A stretch of DNA of 64,000 nucleotides from Aphrocallistes beatrix. Taxonomy: Eukaryota > Porifera > Hexactinellida > Sceptrulophora > Aphrocallistidae. Of the stretch, positions 1-10,227 are shown piece by piece. A program made the position numbers and the translations under genes. Position 1 is the stretch's first letter. The number at the start of each line of letters is the position of its first letter. The stretch spans positions 695,934-759,933 of the forward strand of contig OY725494.1 in the NCBI GenBank assembly GCA_963281255.1. Direction: 5' to 3'. The notes below the pieces were generated by a model. That model saw nothing but the letters and a program-made list of their open reading frames with translations. It did not search any database and was not told where the DNA came from.

Positions 1-265
1 TGACTACAATCTCATTCTACAGAAGAGTGTCGTTTCTAGAGGAGAAGGAATGCAAGTTGTTTATCCTTACTATTTCTTTATTGATGATTCTGACAATATT
101 CTCATTTCTGACCGTGGTTCTAATTCTATTTATATTTTCGATCCTGATTTTGAGATAATTCATAAGATAAACACTTCTACATATCCTATGGGAGTTGTTG
201 TAGACAATCAAGGAAGAATTATAGTAGTCTGCCATGATAACTATGAATGTCTTCAGATATTTTAG
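1..265 (+). CDS. Coiled-coil/NHL-repeat protein, 3' end (partial)
   Basis: The window opens inside a reading frame that runs from base 2 to the TAG at 263-265 (87 residues). The residues match the last two blades of the NHL beta-propeller in the complete paralogues at 8348 and 14579. They include ILISDRGSNSIYIF, the IHKINTSTYPMGVVVDNQGR blade and the family C-terminus ECLQIF. The 3' flank after the stop resembles the flank after the 15838 stop, so this copy is closer to that gene than to the 8348 gene. The N-terminal coiled coil and earlier blades lie outside the window. No RING or B-box can be assessed. Function unknown; NHL propellers generally bind protein or RNA. Confidence 0.85.
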   Translation, partial: DYNLILQKSVVSRGEGMQVVYPYYFFIDDSDNILISDRGSNSIYIFDPDFEIIHKINTSTYPMGVVVDNQGRIIVVCHDNYECLQIF

Positions 266-446
266 TTTTGCTTAATTTATGGTGAAGGAATTGCCTTTTG
301 TTTCATTCTTTCTATTTACTGCTTATAGGGTTGATTTTATATGGAACATTAATCTCCATTATTCTTTACTCTCATTCCACTATTAACTCTCAGTCTTGTG
401 TGTCTATAATGTTGCTTCCTCTTCTAGATATTTCTGTGTTATAATA

Positions 447-1186
447 CAGAGTGGCTCATAAGTTATGTGTCAAGCTTCATTAGGTATAAAATTTCTTATA
501 CTCAAACAATCTTAGCTATTATGGTCTTTAGAGATTCTAAATCGAATATTCTCAAAGATTTTAGAAGACTTTTCCAGTCTAAGATCTGAAACTGTGTTTT
601 GTATAGTGATTTTTATGGGGAAAAAATGTGTCCTGACACGCAGCGAAAATCGAGTATCAGGACCCACTGCTCTTCAAATGATCTTTCTAGAGTCTTCAAA
701 TTCTACGAAAAATTGGCTCTCACATTTCCCTCAAACACTCTAAATTTGTAGAAATATAAGATGTTTATATCAGTACATATTGAGAACCATTTGGACCAGA
801 TTTTTGGTGATGTGAAAAAATTTTTGGGTGATTTTGCAAAATGTACCTAATTTGATCTCATGAAATAATAACTTTCTCTCGTTTTTGATAATGAATTCAA
901 TGGATTTATGAAATATCTCCATGGTGAATGAAAGGTATCTGGTGTTAAATCTTTTTTTACAGAAGTAGAGACCTTGATTCTCGATTTTGCTGCGTGCCAG
1001 GACACATTTTTTCCCCATAAAACTCACCATACAAAGCACAGTTCCAGGTCTTAGACTCGATAAATCTATTAAAATCATTGAGAATATTCGAATTACAATC
1101 TCTAAAGATCATAATAGCCAAGATAGTTTGAGTATAAATAATTGTATACATAATGAAGCTTGTATCAGAACTTATGAACCACCCTG
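447..1186. mobile_element. Foldback MITE, mariner-type TA insertion (740 bp)
   Basis: Arms of about 215 bp (447-660 and about 970-1186) are inverted copies of each other. The outer ends read CAGAGTGGCTCATAAGTT and, on the minus strand, CAGGGTGGTTCATAAGTT. The element is flanked by TA at 445-446 and 1187-1188. The ends and TA duplication are typical of Tc1/mariner MITEs. No transposase is present; short ORFs inside are chance. Confidence 0.8.
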
Positions 1187-1554
1187 TATAATCAAATGAC
1201 TCAATTCTTTTATTTTTGTGCTAAAACATAACTTAGGGTTCTGAATAATTGGAAATTTATTTACTTCACACATACGTAAGATGGTCCCGCTGAATATCAA
1301 AACCCATAAACTTGGTAGACGTAAATATGAGATATTCTCCAAAATACATATAATAGTTATCCATTGGCAATTTCCTGACGTTTTGTGTTCTAGTTTCTAA
1401 GTATGCTTGAACATAGACAAAATATTTGAATTGTTCATATCAAGAGAGCGACATCATGACAAGAATCTCAAAGTTTATTTATTGAATTAAGAATATTTGA
1501 ATTAATAACTACAGTCAGGGTCGCTTATTATGACTCCGCTTAATATGAACATCC
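1187..1554. other. AT-rich spacer
   Basis: No credible gene. About 1505-1550 holds a worn fragment of the Tigger-like repeat (GCTTATTATGACTCCGCTTA) seen intact elsewhere in the window. Confidence 0.5.
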
Positions 1555-2145
1555 GCAAAAATGATGACTCATCACTCTGATATGACGTCATCATTGCTCA
1601 GCAAAAATTGAAAAATAGACAAATTTGGCGATTTTTCGAGTGATATCGATTTTAACAGTAAGACAGGCATATTTAGAAATGTTATCTACCATATAATTAA
1701 TCCATTTATGCCTAGGCACCCAAAGAGTGCCTTGGCGGACGCAAAGCGTCCGCCAACCGCGCGGCTTAAACAAGCGAAGCGCGGTTGTATATATAAATAC
1801 ATACACTTTAATCGAGTTTTAATAGTAAAGATATCTGTAACGAATTGATTGAAGAAACTGCCTGACACAGAAAGCTGATTTTTGGCATATGGATGTTTTT
1901 TGGCTATGGCTCCACTAATTTCTGACCTCAGATAAGAATGTCTACTCATCATAGAATTATTACGTCATTGACTCCTTTTTTAGAATTAGAAATTTCAGTT
2001 TTTTTATCATAACTCTCCCAATTTCGGTGATAAAGGCTGAAATTTTGATTGAATGTTTATATCAATATATCTCAAATATGATACAACTGTCATCAAAAGA
2101 TGCTGACTCATCAGTTTGTTATGACATCATTATTACAGATTTTCA
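1555..2145 (+). repeat. Rep-A: 3' end of one copy joined to 5' part of another
   Basis: At 1555-1830 is the 3' part of the Rep-A family: TGACGTCATCATT, GATATCGATTTTAACAGTAAG, then the GC-rich palindromes GGCACCCAAAGAGTGCC and GGCGGACGCAAAGCGTCCGCC and AAGCGAAGCGCGG. It is followed by the terminal motif AATCGAGTTTTAATAGTAAA. From about 1833 a second copy starts with CTGTAACGAATTGATTGAAG and runs to about 2145. Other copies lie near 13010, 16140, 16690, 18760, 35770, 60172 and 63355. Confidence 0.75.
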
Positions 2146-2193
2146 TTTGCCCCCCCCCCATTTTAGAACCACACGACGCCACTGCCTATAGGT

Positions 2194-3814
2194 CAGGGGT
2201 TTTCAACCAGTGGGTCGCGACAGATTTTTTAGTGGGTCGTGGAAGGTGGGTACTAAATTATTTGAGTAACGAATATTCTCTTATTAAACATTTACACAAA
2301 CTAACTACTCTCGGTCTTGGAGTTAGTATTGAATTTCAATCAAATTTGGTTGTTGTTAGTGTCTAATTGTGAATTAGTAAACAATATTGTAATTATATAC
2401 CAAGGTATTGATAAATGAAAGAATAGAGAAGACATATTGAAGTGTGATATTATAACTGATTAATTATTAGAACCTATGATAATCAAAACCTAGTACACGT
2501 ATACACAACTTTGTAATATGTATATATATTCACATATTACATATGTGTTCATAAGCTTCTAAAAATATCTACATTTTCAATAATTCTTTTATTTTCAGTT
2601 AAATGGCAACAAAACGTGCTCCTAAGCGAGCCTATTCAGATGATTATCTGAAATTTGGATTTACCAGTATCTTAACGGAATGTATTGAAAAGCCACAATG
2701 TGTGATATGTCTTAAAGTTTTATCTGCAGAGTCCATGAAGCCGTTTCAGCTTAGGAGACATTTCGAGAAGGAACATCCAACATACAAGGATCGAGATGTT
2801 TCTTTCTTCCAAAGAAAATCAGATTCTGCAAAGAAATCCAGACTTGCACTACAGGACAGACATTTGTTTTGAACATAAAAGCTGCAGTTGAAGCGTCATA
2901 TGCTGTGTCACTCCGCATTGCAAAATCTAAGAAACCCCATACTATTGGTGAAGAACTAGTATTGCCTTGCACGAAAGACATTGTGCGTCTTATGATTGGT
3001 GCGGATGCAGTGAAAAAACTAAGTTCTTTGTCACTCTCTGATAATACTATCCAACGCAGAATACAAGAAATGTCAGATGATATAAAGAACCAAGTAGTGG
3101 AGCAAATTAAACAGTCACCTGGCTATGTTTTACAATTAGACAAGTCAACAGATGTTTCTTCTTGTGCTCAGTTGATGGTATATGTACGTTATATCCACAA
3201 TTGTGATTTCAAGGAAGAGTTACTCTTTTGTTAGCCACTTGATTCGCAAACACGTGGAATAGATATTTTCAACAAAGTGGACAATTTCTTTGCAGATGAA
3301 GGTCTTGATTGGCGAAAGGTTGGTGCTGTTTGTACAGATGGAGCTCCTTCTATGCTAGGAAGTCATTCTGGTTTCCAGACGCGTGTCAAACAGATTGTCC
3401 CAGATGTGATAACTAATCACTGCAAAAACTTTACCAATCTGCCTAAATATAGTTTTGCAGGACGCGATTAAAATAGTGAATTTCGTTAAAAATAGTGCTC
3501 TCAACACACGTCTTTTCAGAAATATTTGCTAGAAATAGACTTGAGGTTGAGCCAAATTTACAGATTTACAGAGTTTATCATTAACACAGCCAAGAATTGA
3601 AAGACTAGTAGATCAGAAACAACATCAAAAATCACAATAAAACTAATAAAATAAAATAAAGCAAGAATTAGTGATATATTCTATACATTAGGCTCAATTA
3701 ATTATTAAAAGGTACTTAGAAAAAAATTGCTTCATTACAACACTGAGGGGTGGGACGCGAAGACTGCAAAATTTAGAAAGTGGGTCGTGGTCTAAAAAAG
3801 GTTGAAAACCCCTG
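2194..3814 (+). mobile_element. hAT transposon, degraded (1621 bp)
   Basis: The terminal inverted repeats are CAGGGGTTTTCAACC and, at the right end, GGTTGAAAACCCCTG. Perfect 8-bp target duplications (CTATAGGT) lie at 2186-2193 and 3815-3822. The subterminal GTGGGTCG motif occurs in both ends. The inside carries a broken ZBED/Charlie-type transposase gene. The element is hAT by both TIR and TSD. Confidence 0.92.
2603..3535 (+). pseudogene. Truncated hAT transposase (ZBED5/FAM200-like)
   Basis: Pieces of one transposase lie in order. Residues from 2603 form a BED-type zinc-finger region: two cysteines in CVICLKVL, then RRHFEKEHP. The frame breaks near 2870. From 2869 a second frame carries the start of the RNase-H-like catalytic fold (GYVLQLDKSTDVSSCAQLMV). 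An in-frame TAG at 3232-3234 interrupts it, and the same frame resumes with VGAVCTDGAPSMLGS. A further frame change near 3460 leads to IVNFVKNSALNTRLF. The remaining catalytic and C-terminal hAT dimerisation domains are absent. ZBED5, FAM200 and SCAND3 are domesticated relatives, so domestication was considered. The frameshifts, stop and intact hAT ends around it say dead transposon. Confidence 0.88.
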
Positions 3815-3943
3815 CTATAGGTACTTCAGATTGGTATTAACACCAAACTCGTACTGTTGTTTATTCCCGTCTTTTCCGTTGACAAATAATGAATATAGCA
3901 CTCATTCACACATATGTATAATTTTAGGAGTTGCTACAGAGAG

Positions 3944-4045
3944 TTGCTACAGATTACGAATCCTAAATTTTTTTTAACTGATCGTTTGGAAAGGGAGCTT
4001 CCAAACGATCAGTTTTAAAAAATTAGAATTCGTAATCTGTAGCAA
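3944..4045. repeat. Long hairpin, about 48-bp arms
   Basis: The left arm starts TTGCTACAGATTACGAA and ends GATCGTTTGGAA. The right arm is its near-perfect reverse complement, separated by a loop of about 7 bases. Outward of it, TTTTAGGAGTTGCTAC pairs with GTAGCAAATCCTAAA. It is probably the remains of an inverted-repeat element; no gene is nearby. Confidence 0.7.
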
Positions 4046-4282
4046 ATCCTAAAGTTATATTTGATTACATGTATGTCTATCATTAAGTCTAACTATAGGG
4101 GGTTCTAATCAGACTATTAATAAATTGAATAACAACATCTGCATACATAACTATCTCAACCGGGATATCAATTACTAATTTCTAATATTAGCTACCTACT
4201 GAGTTCCAAGCATGCTTCCTTCATCATTTGAACAACTACGAGTTCAATCTCGCTTGGTGTCACTTCCTTCTCGAAAATTTCT

Positions 4283-5167
4283 TCACTCAACTGATTCAGA
4301 ACTTCTCTTCTTTTTACATTGCACTTTGAGAGCTTGCTTTCCCAATTCCTTCTTACTTTCCTCCTTTACCATACTTCCTACTAACTTTCTAAGCGCGATG
4401 TCGCATTGGTATGTGATACTAGCATTCGTTTCGTTCCGAGCTGCTTCTTTATGGGAGAGGATCTGCTCAGAATCTGCTAAAGGAGGCGGTAGTTTTAATG
4501 AAGATTCCTGCATTTTTTGACAATTGCATCGAATTCAAACTCTTTAGCAGTATCAATCTTGATTGTTTCTTGTTCCCATTTGAAAACGGACCCAGCTGGA
4601 TTAGGCAATTGTCCATGAATGTTTAGAATAGCTTGCTCAGGGACTGGGTGTTCTCTTGCCTTGTTGCGGACTATGCACTCTTCAAGACTTGTTTCAAAGC
4701 AAAGCTGTAAGAAACCAGTTCTATGCTTCCTAGCAAGTCTGTAGTATTCGTACCGCATGCTCCTGTAGTGGAATGTATCCGTCAAGGACAAGTATTATGG
4801 CTTTATTATTGAAGTCTGTATGCAATTGTGATATTAGCAAATCAGAAAACTGTTTATCAGGGCACTCTCCAAAAGGATAGACTAAGAAACTGTCAATTTG
4901 TTCTCGCAAAAAATCTCGATGCTTTTTCCAAATGAAAGTTTCATCAGAACTTCCAGCTTGACATCTAGTATCCCTCGGAAGAAATGCATCAAACTCAACA
5001 CAAACTAAATTCAAATTAGACTCAGTTGATTCGAGATAGCTCTTGAAAGAATGAATGAAAGTGGACTTCCCACTTGCTGGAATGCCAATCAACATGCAGA
5101 ACAATTTAACACCCAGTTTCAAACTATCTGAACCTAAGCTAGCCATAATATATGTATATCTTGTCAT
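4283..5167 (-). CDS. PSTK: L-seryl-tRNA(Sec) kinase, two frameshifts
   Basis: PSTK phosphorylates serine on Ser-tRNA(Sec), the step before SepSecS makes selenocysteinyl-tRNA. The P-loop GIPASGKST is at residues 28-36 of the frame that starts at 5167, followed by VCVEFDAFLP. A second frame (4791-4495) holds the PSTK signature YRSMRYEYYRLARKHRTGF and the FETSLEECIVRNKAR region. A third (4513-4283) holds the C-terminal helices (ALRKLVGSMVKE). The three overlap and together make about 295 residues, close to family length. The first break, near 4780, is one extra base. The second, near 4505, is one missing A in an A run. No intron signals lie at the breaks. It is either a recent pseudogene or two sequence errors. 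The start at 5167 could instead be the ATG eight codons in. Confidence 0.85.
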
Positions 5168-5222
5168 TTGAACAAATTGAGGGTAAAGACAATCTACAGA
5201 AACTCCTGTTATTAACGGTAAA

Positions 5223-5520
5223 CGGATGTTTCGTCGCTGATATCTCTCCTAATGGAATTACAAACTGTTGGGAAACATGAATTGGTTCTCAAGCTGAATA
5301 GAGTTAATAGGAGTGAGGATTTTGGAGAGTATTATGTATAAGAGCAAAGATAAAGTGGGCATTTTGGGTTTGAAATAATACCAAATGGCACGCGAGAGTG
5401 GTATTTTTATTTCGTGAGGGGGTGGGTGATTGTCATTTATTATTTGTTAGAATGAATGGGAGAATGAAAGTGAGGATTCGATCATTTCATTCAAAGAAAT
5501 ATCAGCGACGAAACATCCGC
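5223..5520. mobile_element. Inverted-repeat MITE
   Basis: CGGATGTTTCGTCGCTGATAT opens the element and its exact complement closes it (ATATCAGCGACGAAACATCCG). It sits just upstream of the PSTK start and would lie in its promoter or 5' region. The 38051-38353 element has similar CGGACATTTC ends. Confidence 0.6.
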
Positions 5521-5558
5521 CATAACCAAGTAGGATATAACGAAATGAGGAGGTATTA

Positions 5559-6383
5559 AAAAGTCCAGAGAACATGTTCGTATAGTCCAGAGAACATGTT
5601 CGTATAGTCCAGAAAACATGTACCCCCGACATTTATGTGCCTGCGGACTTTTCACGCCTCTAGAGCTACCGCGATCCATTCAACTAACTTACCCGTCCGG
5701 CCCAGTTCAGATCGAGTGTAGACCACATGGAAGAAAACTGAGCCCGAAGTCCCATAGGATTGACACGTCTTTTTGGTTGTCTTTTTAGTGAAAAAGTCAA
5801 TTTGATTCATAACTCTTTGCAATAGTGTGGCAACTATGTGACACAATTTACAATTATCATTATTAAGTATCGTACGTGTAATTGAACTTTGGAGCAGTTC
5901 TAATGTCACCATCTTTCTCTCTAAATCAATGATAATTTAGCTCTTCATCAATTCCCTTGGGAGAGCGAAATGATGTCCTTTTTTCATTATTATTCAATAA
6001 TGAAAACTGAAATAATCAGTTATTTGCTCCGAACGACAGAGTAGTTGGATAACACTTCTGGCATTAGGAAAATCTTGCATACATGCCAACCGTCTCGGGG
6101 TTTTTCACTCTTCTCCAGAGTTAATTTTGACAAGTGTCCCGTTTTTACATGAAATCTCCCCATGTCCGTTTTTTGGAATTACGTGTATAATACCTTTCTG
6201 ATGCGTCTGTTTTTATCATCACCTTTATCATGTATGATCTTGACTAATGGCAACTACGTTAAGCTTAAGGTATTCGGGCAATTATTTTGATGGACTCATA
6301 GAAATTCCGTTGAAGATAACGACAAAGGTTTATTTTTGCATTCGGGGCAGGGAAATCGTCACTGGACATGTTCTCTGGACTTT
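5559..6383. mobile_element. Inverted-repeat element with GTCCAGAGAACATGT ends
   Basis: AAAGTCCAGAGAACATGT near 5563 is mirrored by ACATGTTCTCTGGACTTT ending near 6383. At the left end the motif is repeated three times with a unit of about 24 bp (5567-5625). No clean target duplication was found, so the boundaries are approximate. Confidence 0.45.
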
Positions 6384-6492
6384 CCAATATGTGAATTTAT
6401 CATACAGTCTGAAAAGGCGATATGCAGAAGTAACACCCGTAAAAACTATGTACGATATATTGTATACATAAATGAATAAATAATTTATCATA

Positions 6493-6846
6493 CAGTTGCG
6501 GAAATAAAATATTCGGAATTATGTGTAAGTGTAATTACATGTGTAATTACATGTGTAATTACACGTGTAATTACATGTGTCATTACATGTGTAATTACAT
6601 GTGTAATTACGCATGTAATTACATGTGTAATTACACGTGCAATTACATGTGTAATTACATGTGTAATTACACGTGTAATTACATGTGTAATTACATGTGT
6701 AATTACATGTGTAATTACACGTGTAATTACATGTGTAATTACACGTGTAATTTCACATGTGATTTCACATGTAATTTCACATGTAATTACACGTGTAATT
6801 TCACATGTAATTACACATAATTCCGAATATTTTATTTCTGCAACTG
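6493..6846. repeat. Inverted-repeat element filled by a 12-bp satellite
   Basis: The left end CAGTTGCGGAAATAAAATA and the right end are inverted copies (with the shared inner block ATTCGGAATTATGTGTAA). Between them, about 6525-6817, is a 12-bp unit, ATGTGTAATTAC and variants ACGTGTAATTAC and ATGTGTAATTTC, about 25 times. Because 12 is a multiple of three, the array reads open as a Cys-Asn-Tyr repeat, which I do not regard as a gene. Confidence 0.75.
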
Positions 6847-7527
6847 TCGTTCAACCAAACCCAGACCTATAGCCATAAAGACAAACTATCTTTTGAGCAG
6901 TAGAAAATTTTAAGGTGCCAATATATATCTACCAAAATGCACACCAGATGAAATATCTTTTCGACGTAATTTCCATCGATAAAATCTCCGTCGATGTAGT
7001 ATCCTCCATTCCATTTTAGATAAATAGGCCGGATTGAAGTATCCTTCTTTGCCCATTGCAAATCATCGCGCACTGACGTATCCTATTTGAGTTGTAATTG
7101 TACATTCAGGAAATTCAATAGCATAGCTATGTCCCATACATTGGCTGATTTTACTGTATTTCTTGATACGTAGTACTCTATTGGATACGTCAGGGTTCTA
7201 TCTGCAGGAGGAAAGCTTCCCCCCCAATTTAACATCCTAGATAGAACCTTGTACGTACTGTACTAACATGTACAGGGCTATCAACCTGAGGTCACGAAAT
7301 CGTGAGATTAGGTTTTTACTTTTTGAGATTTGGTTTTTAAATCGTGAGATAGGTTATTATACGCAGATAAGTATGCAACAATCATTATCTACGTACTCAA
7401 GGATCACGATCTCCATACTCGCACTTAAGGGAGACCGATCATTTAAGAGTGGTCCATATATTTCAGTATAACTTTGAAATATTGGTTCCGAGATATTTCG
7501 AATTGTAAAGACCGGGGGATACCATTC
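6847..7527. other. Gene-free spacer
   Basis: I see no coding exon or RNA gene here. The sequence is unique-looking and AT-rich. Confidence 0.4.
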
Positions 7528-7690
7528 CAGGGTCCGTAGACTCGGAATGAGGATTGGGTGGGACCTTTAGGTTTGCATGATTGGTATGGCCATTTTGGAC
7601 AAATCGTATCATAGCTAATGAAGGTAATAGCCTTCAGCTAATTCATGTAAGGCAAAGGTCCTACCAACCCGACCGGAGCCTACGCCTATG
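7528..7690. mobile_element. hAT-like MITE copy (CAGGGtCCGTAGA ends), worn
   Basis: It begins CAGGGTCCGTAGACTCGG and ends GAGCCTACGCCTATG. The interior (GGTATGGCCATTTTGGACAAA) matches the element at 55311-55477. The target duplication is no longer clear. Confidence 0.5.
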
Positions 7691-8238
7691 TCATTCTGTG
7701 GGAGTCCAAAATCTTTGTGACATTTTCTTGAATATGATCCATAATTGTAATTTATTTGCATATGCAAATAGTAGCTTATTCGCATGCGAATGGTAGTTTT
7801 TAATACCTCGAAAATAGAGAATAACCGAGGGAAATGTCCGCGAACCACAAAATTTATCACGAATATTGTGACGAGTCTGTGAATGACCAGTGTTTAATCA
7901 ATATAGATTATAAGAATAACAAATTAAGATAGAGAATGGTAGACTAAATGAGTTAAACTAAGCGAAATATAAAAAGAGTATCCTACAGCCTATATCCTAG
8001 CTATCTAAGGTATCCTAGCAACTATCTAAATACACACTAGGTGACTGTCTCTAACAATATTCAAAATCGCGAACTTCAAACCCGCGAAAGCGATGATTAC
8101 CTATATTAACTCCGAACTACAAAACACAAAATAGTGTTTAAAATACGGTCATTATTTGATGAATACTCAGTAAGAGATGGCAATTAGGAATATTATATTA
8201 CCAGTAACTAATGAATAATTATATTTGAAATATATCCA
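7691..8238. other. AT-rich spacer upstream of NHL gene
   Basis: No gene seen. Confidence 0.4.
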
Positions 8239-8275
8239 TTACATTTGAAAGTATCCCTAGAGGTAGACATAATTT
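8239..8275 (+). promoter_or_regulatory. Upstream block shared by two NHL genes
   Basis: CATTACATTTGAAAGTATCC followed by CTAGAGGTAGA lies about 75-110 bases before the ATG at 8348. A matching block, CATTATATTTGAAAATATCT then TAGAGGCAGA, lies about 90-120 bases before the ATG at 14579. Surrounding spacer is not well conserved, so it may be promoter or 5' UTR. This is inference. Confidence 0.35.
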
Positions 8276-8347
8276 CTTTATTCAAATATAATTGATTTCT
8301 ATCTTAGCTCTAAAGATTTTGGATACTTTACGACCGAGTATTATAGA

Positions 8348-9601
8348 ATGGCTACAGCTGATTCTCCTCCACCAGAACATGAAGAAGATGATTTTGTGTT
8401 GGAACTGAAGAGAGTTAGAAAACAAATCAAACAGAACTTCACAGAATTAGTTGAATGTGTGAAAGAGAGAGAATTTAAACTGTTGAAAGAGTTGGATACC
8501 ATTCTAGCATATTATCGCTCTTATCGAGATGAAGCTTGGAAGCATCGAGAGAAGCAGCAAGCTATCGAAAAGACTGTCACCTTTTTGAGAGAAGAATTGA
8601 AAAGTCCCGCAGTCAGAGAAATGCACGAAAATATCTTAAAAGTAGCTGAAGATGAACTTAAGTCCATTAAATTTCTTCCCAAAATGGTTTCTTTTGTTTG
8701 TGAGAACGACAGAATGTTTGCGGGTTTAAACATGTTGGGTGAGTTGGTAGAAAAGGTAAGACCTATTGTTGATTATAAGAGTAAGGTATACCCTGTCGTG
8801 AGTGTTTGTGAAAAAGGAAATGGAATGGAACAGCTGAGTTATCCACGGGGAATAACAGTTGATAACAAAACAGGTAACATTTATGTTACAGATTATGGTA
8901 ATCACTGTGTGAAAGTGTTTGATAGCTCTGGCAATATCTTGTTCAAATTTGGAGATAGTGATGGTGAAGGAATGATGTTACATCCTACAGGATTGGTTAT
9001 TAGTGGAGATAGAATCCTTGTCTCTAATGCGGAAGCAATCCCAAAATCGAATCATTGCATTGTTATTTTTCAAAAGAACGGCGCCTTTGTTTCAAAAATT
9101 GACAAACATGAGGGAGATAAGATTGAATTTGGTACTCCACTTGGTCTTGCTTGTGATGAATGGAATGGAGATATATATATTTGTGAACGTGATAACAATC
9201 GTGTTCAAATACTTTCAAAAGAACTCCAATTCAAATCGCAATTTGGTGCTGATAAATTCAAATATCCTCGTGATGTGAAACTGTCACTAAAATACATTTT
9301 TATTCTGGATGAGTCTAGTCCTTGCATACATTTGTATGACTACGATCTCATTCTGCAGAAGAGTGTCTTTTCTAGTGGAGAAGGAATGCAGATTGTTCAT
9401 TCTAAGTGTTTATTCCTTGATAACTATAACAATATTCTTATTTCTGACCATGGTTCCAATTCTATTCAAGTCTTCAATCCTGAATTCGAATTGATTCACG
9501 AGATAAACACGTCTGTATACCCTATGGGAGTTGCTGTGGACAATCAAGGGAGGATTTTAGTAGTCTGCCGAGCTGAACAGGATTGCCTTCAGATATTTTA
9601 A
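8348..9601 (+). CDS. Coiled-coil/NHL-repeat protein (417 aa)
   Basis: This is a complete single-exon gene. Residues about 15-115 are charged and helical, a coiled coil (FVLELKRVRKQIKQNFTELV and on). Residues about 155-417 form an NHL beta-propeller of about six blades, e.g. YPRGITVDNKTGNIYVTDYG, LACDEWNGDIYICERDNNR and YPMGVAVDNQGR. The layout is that of the coiled-coil plus NHL half of TRIM2/TRIM3/TRIM71, but the RING and B-boxes are missing and there is no room for them upstream. No signal peptide or membrane segment, so probably cytosolic. NHL domains in TRIM proteins bind RNA or protein; this copy's ligand is unknown. The start is chosen by alignment with paralogues, which begin MATxx-PPxHxED. 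Confidence 0.93.
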   Translation: MATADSPPPEHEEDDFVLELKRVRKQIKQNFTELVECVKEREFKLLKELDTILAYYRSYRDEAWKHREKQQAIEKTVTFLREELKSPAVREMHENILKVAEDELKSIKFLPKMVSFVCENDRMFAGLNMLGELVEKVRPIVDYKSKVYPVVSVCEKGNGMEQLSYPRGITVDNKTGNIYVTDYGNHCVKVFDSSGNILFKFGDSDGEGMMLHPTGLVISGDRILVSNAEAIPKSNHCIVIFQKNGAFVSKIDKHEGDKIEFGTPLGLACDEWNGDIYICERDNNRVQILSKELQFKSQFGADKFKYPRDVKLSLKYIFILDESSPCIHLYDYDLILQKSVFSSGEGMQIVHSKCLFLDNYNNILISDHGSNSIQVFNPEFELIHEINTSVYPMGVAVDNQGRILVVCRAEQDCLQIF

Positions 9602-10227
9602 CTTCGTGAACCTATTATTCCCTACTTTTGCACTATTTTCTCAATTTAGAAAATTTTTATAGAAATAGCACTTTCCTCCACTATTATTCTTTCTCATTTT
9701 ACTCTTCATTTCCCTACTTGCTTGTCTATATTTTTTTGCTTTATTCAGCTATTTCTTTCATTTTAGTCTATATATGATTTAGATTTAATATTTTCAATGG
9801 CATTTTTTCTGTGGAAATTATTATGAAATATACAGTGGAATTTGCTTTTGGACAATTCGGGTTTTGTATTCTCGAATGGTTCAATTCATTCGATGAATCT
9901 GAGTATATTATAAAATAAGTGTCGTTAAATCCCACAGCTAAAGCCCCTAAATCCCACTGGGGGCTCACAGCACCCCCAGCTCGATGCGGTGTCCCCCTCC
10001 TTTAGAAAATCCTGGCTATGCCACTGCCGATAAGCCTTCAAAAAATCCTGAGGAGAACCCTGCTGACAATTATTAATAAACCAGGGAATGTAGAAATTAA
10101 TAAAGAAAATTATGAGCATAATTGATTGCACTTGTGGAATACTATTGTCAATACAATTCAGAACATTAAGAATGTATAAAATTTGAAATTAACTGTTTTT
10201 AATTAAACAAGCGAGTATTCTACCTCT
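9602..10227. other. Spacer with worn MITE fragment
   Basis: 9602-9900 is AT-rich with no gene. About 9930-10050 contains GGGGGCTCACAGCACCCCC and AAAATCCTGGCTATGCCACT, a MITE fragment that recurs near 17375. From about 10010 the sequence is the 3' flank of the 7TM gene and is duplicated at 17390-17580. Confidence 0.5.

Noticed and set aside
1591-1952. ORFs over the GC-rich block near 1740
   Set aside because: Rep-A 3' palindromes; the same shadow ORFs appear at 16162 and 22219.
2603-3535. Domesticated ZBED-type gene
   Set aside because: Frameshifts, an in-frame stop and loss of the C-terminus, with intact hAT ends and duplication around it: a dead transposon.
6521-6820. 99-codon frame of Cys-Asn-Tyr repeats
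   Set aside because: It is simply the 12-bp satellite read in a frame with no stop; it lies inside an inverted-repeat element and has no start context or domain.
8521-9494. ORFs overlapping the NHL gene in other frames
   Set aside because: Shadows of the 417-residue gene; equivalent shadows occur at 14752-15515.
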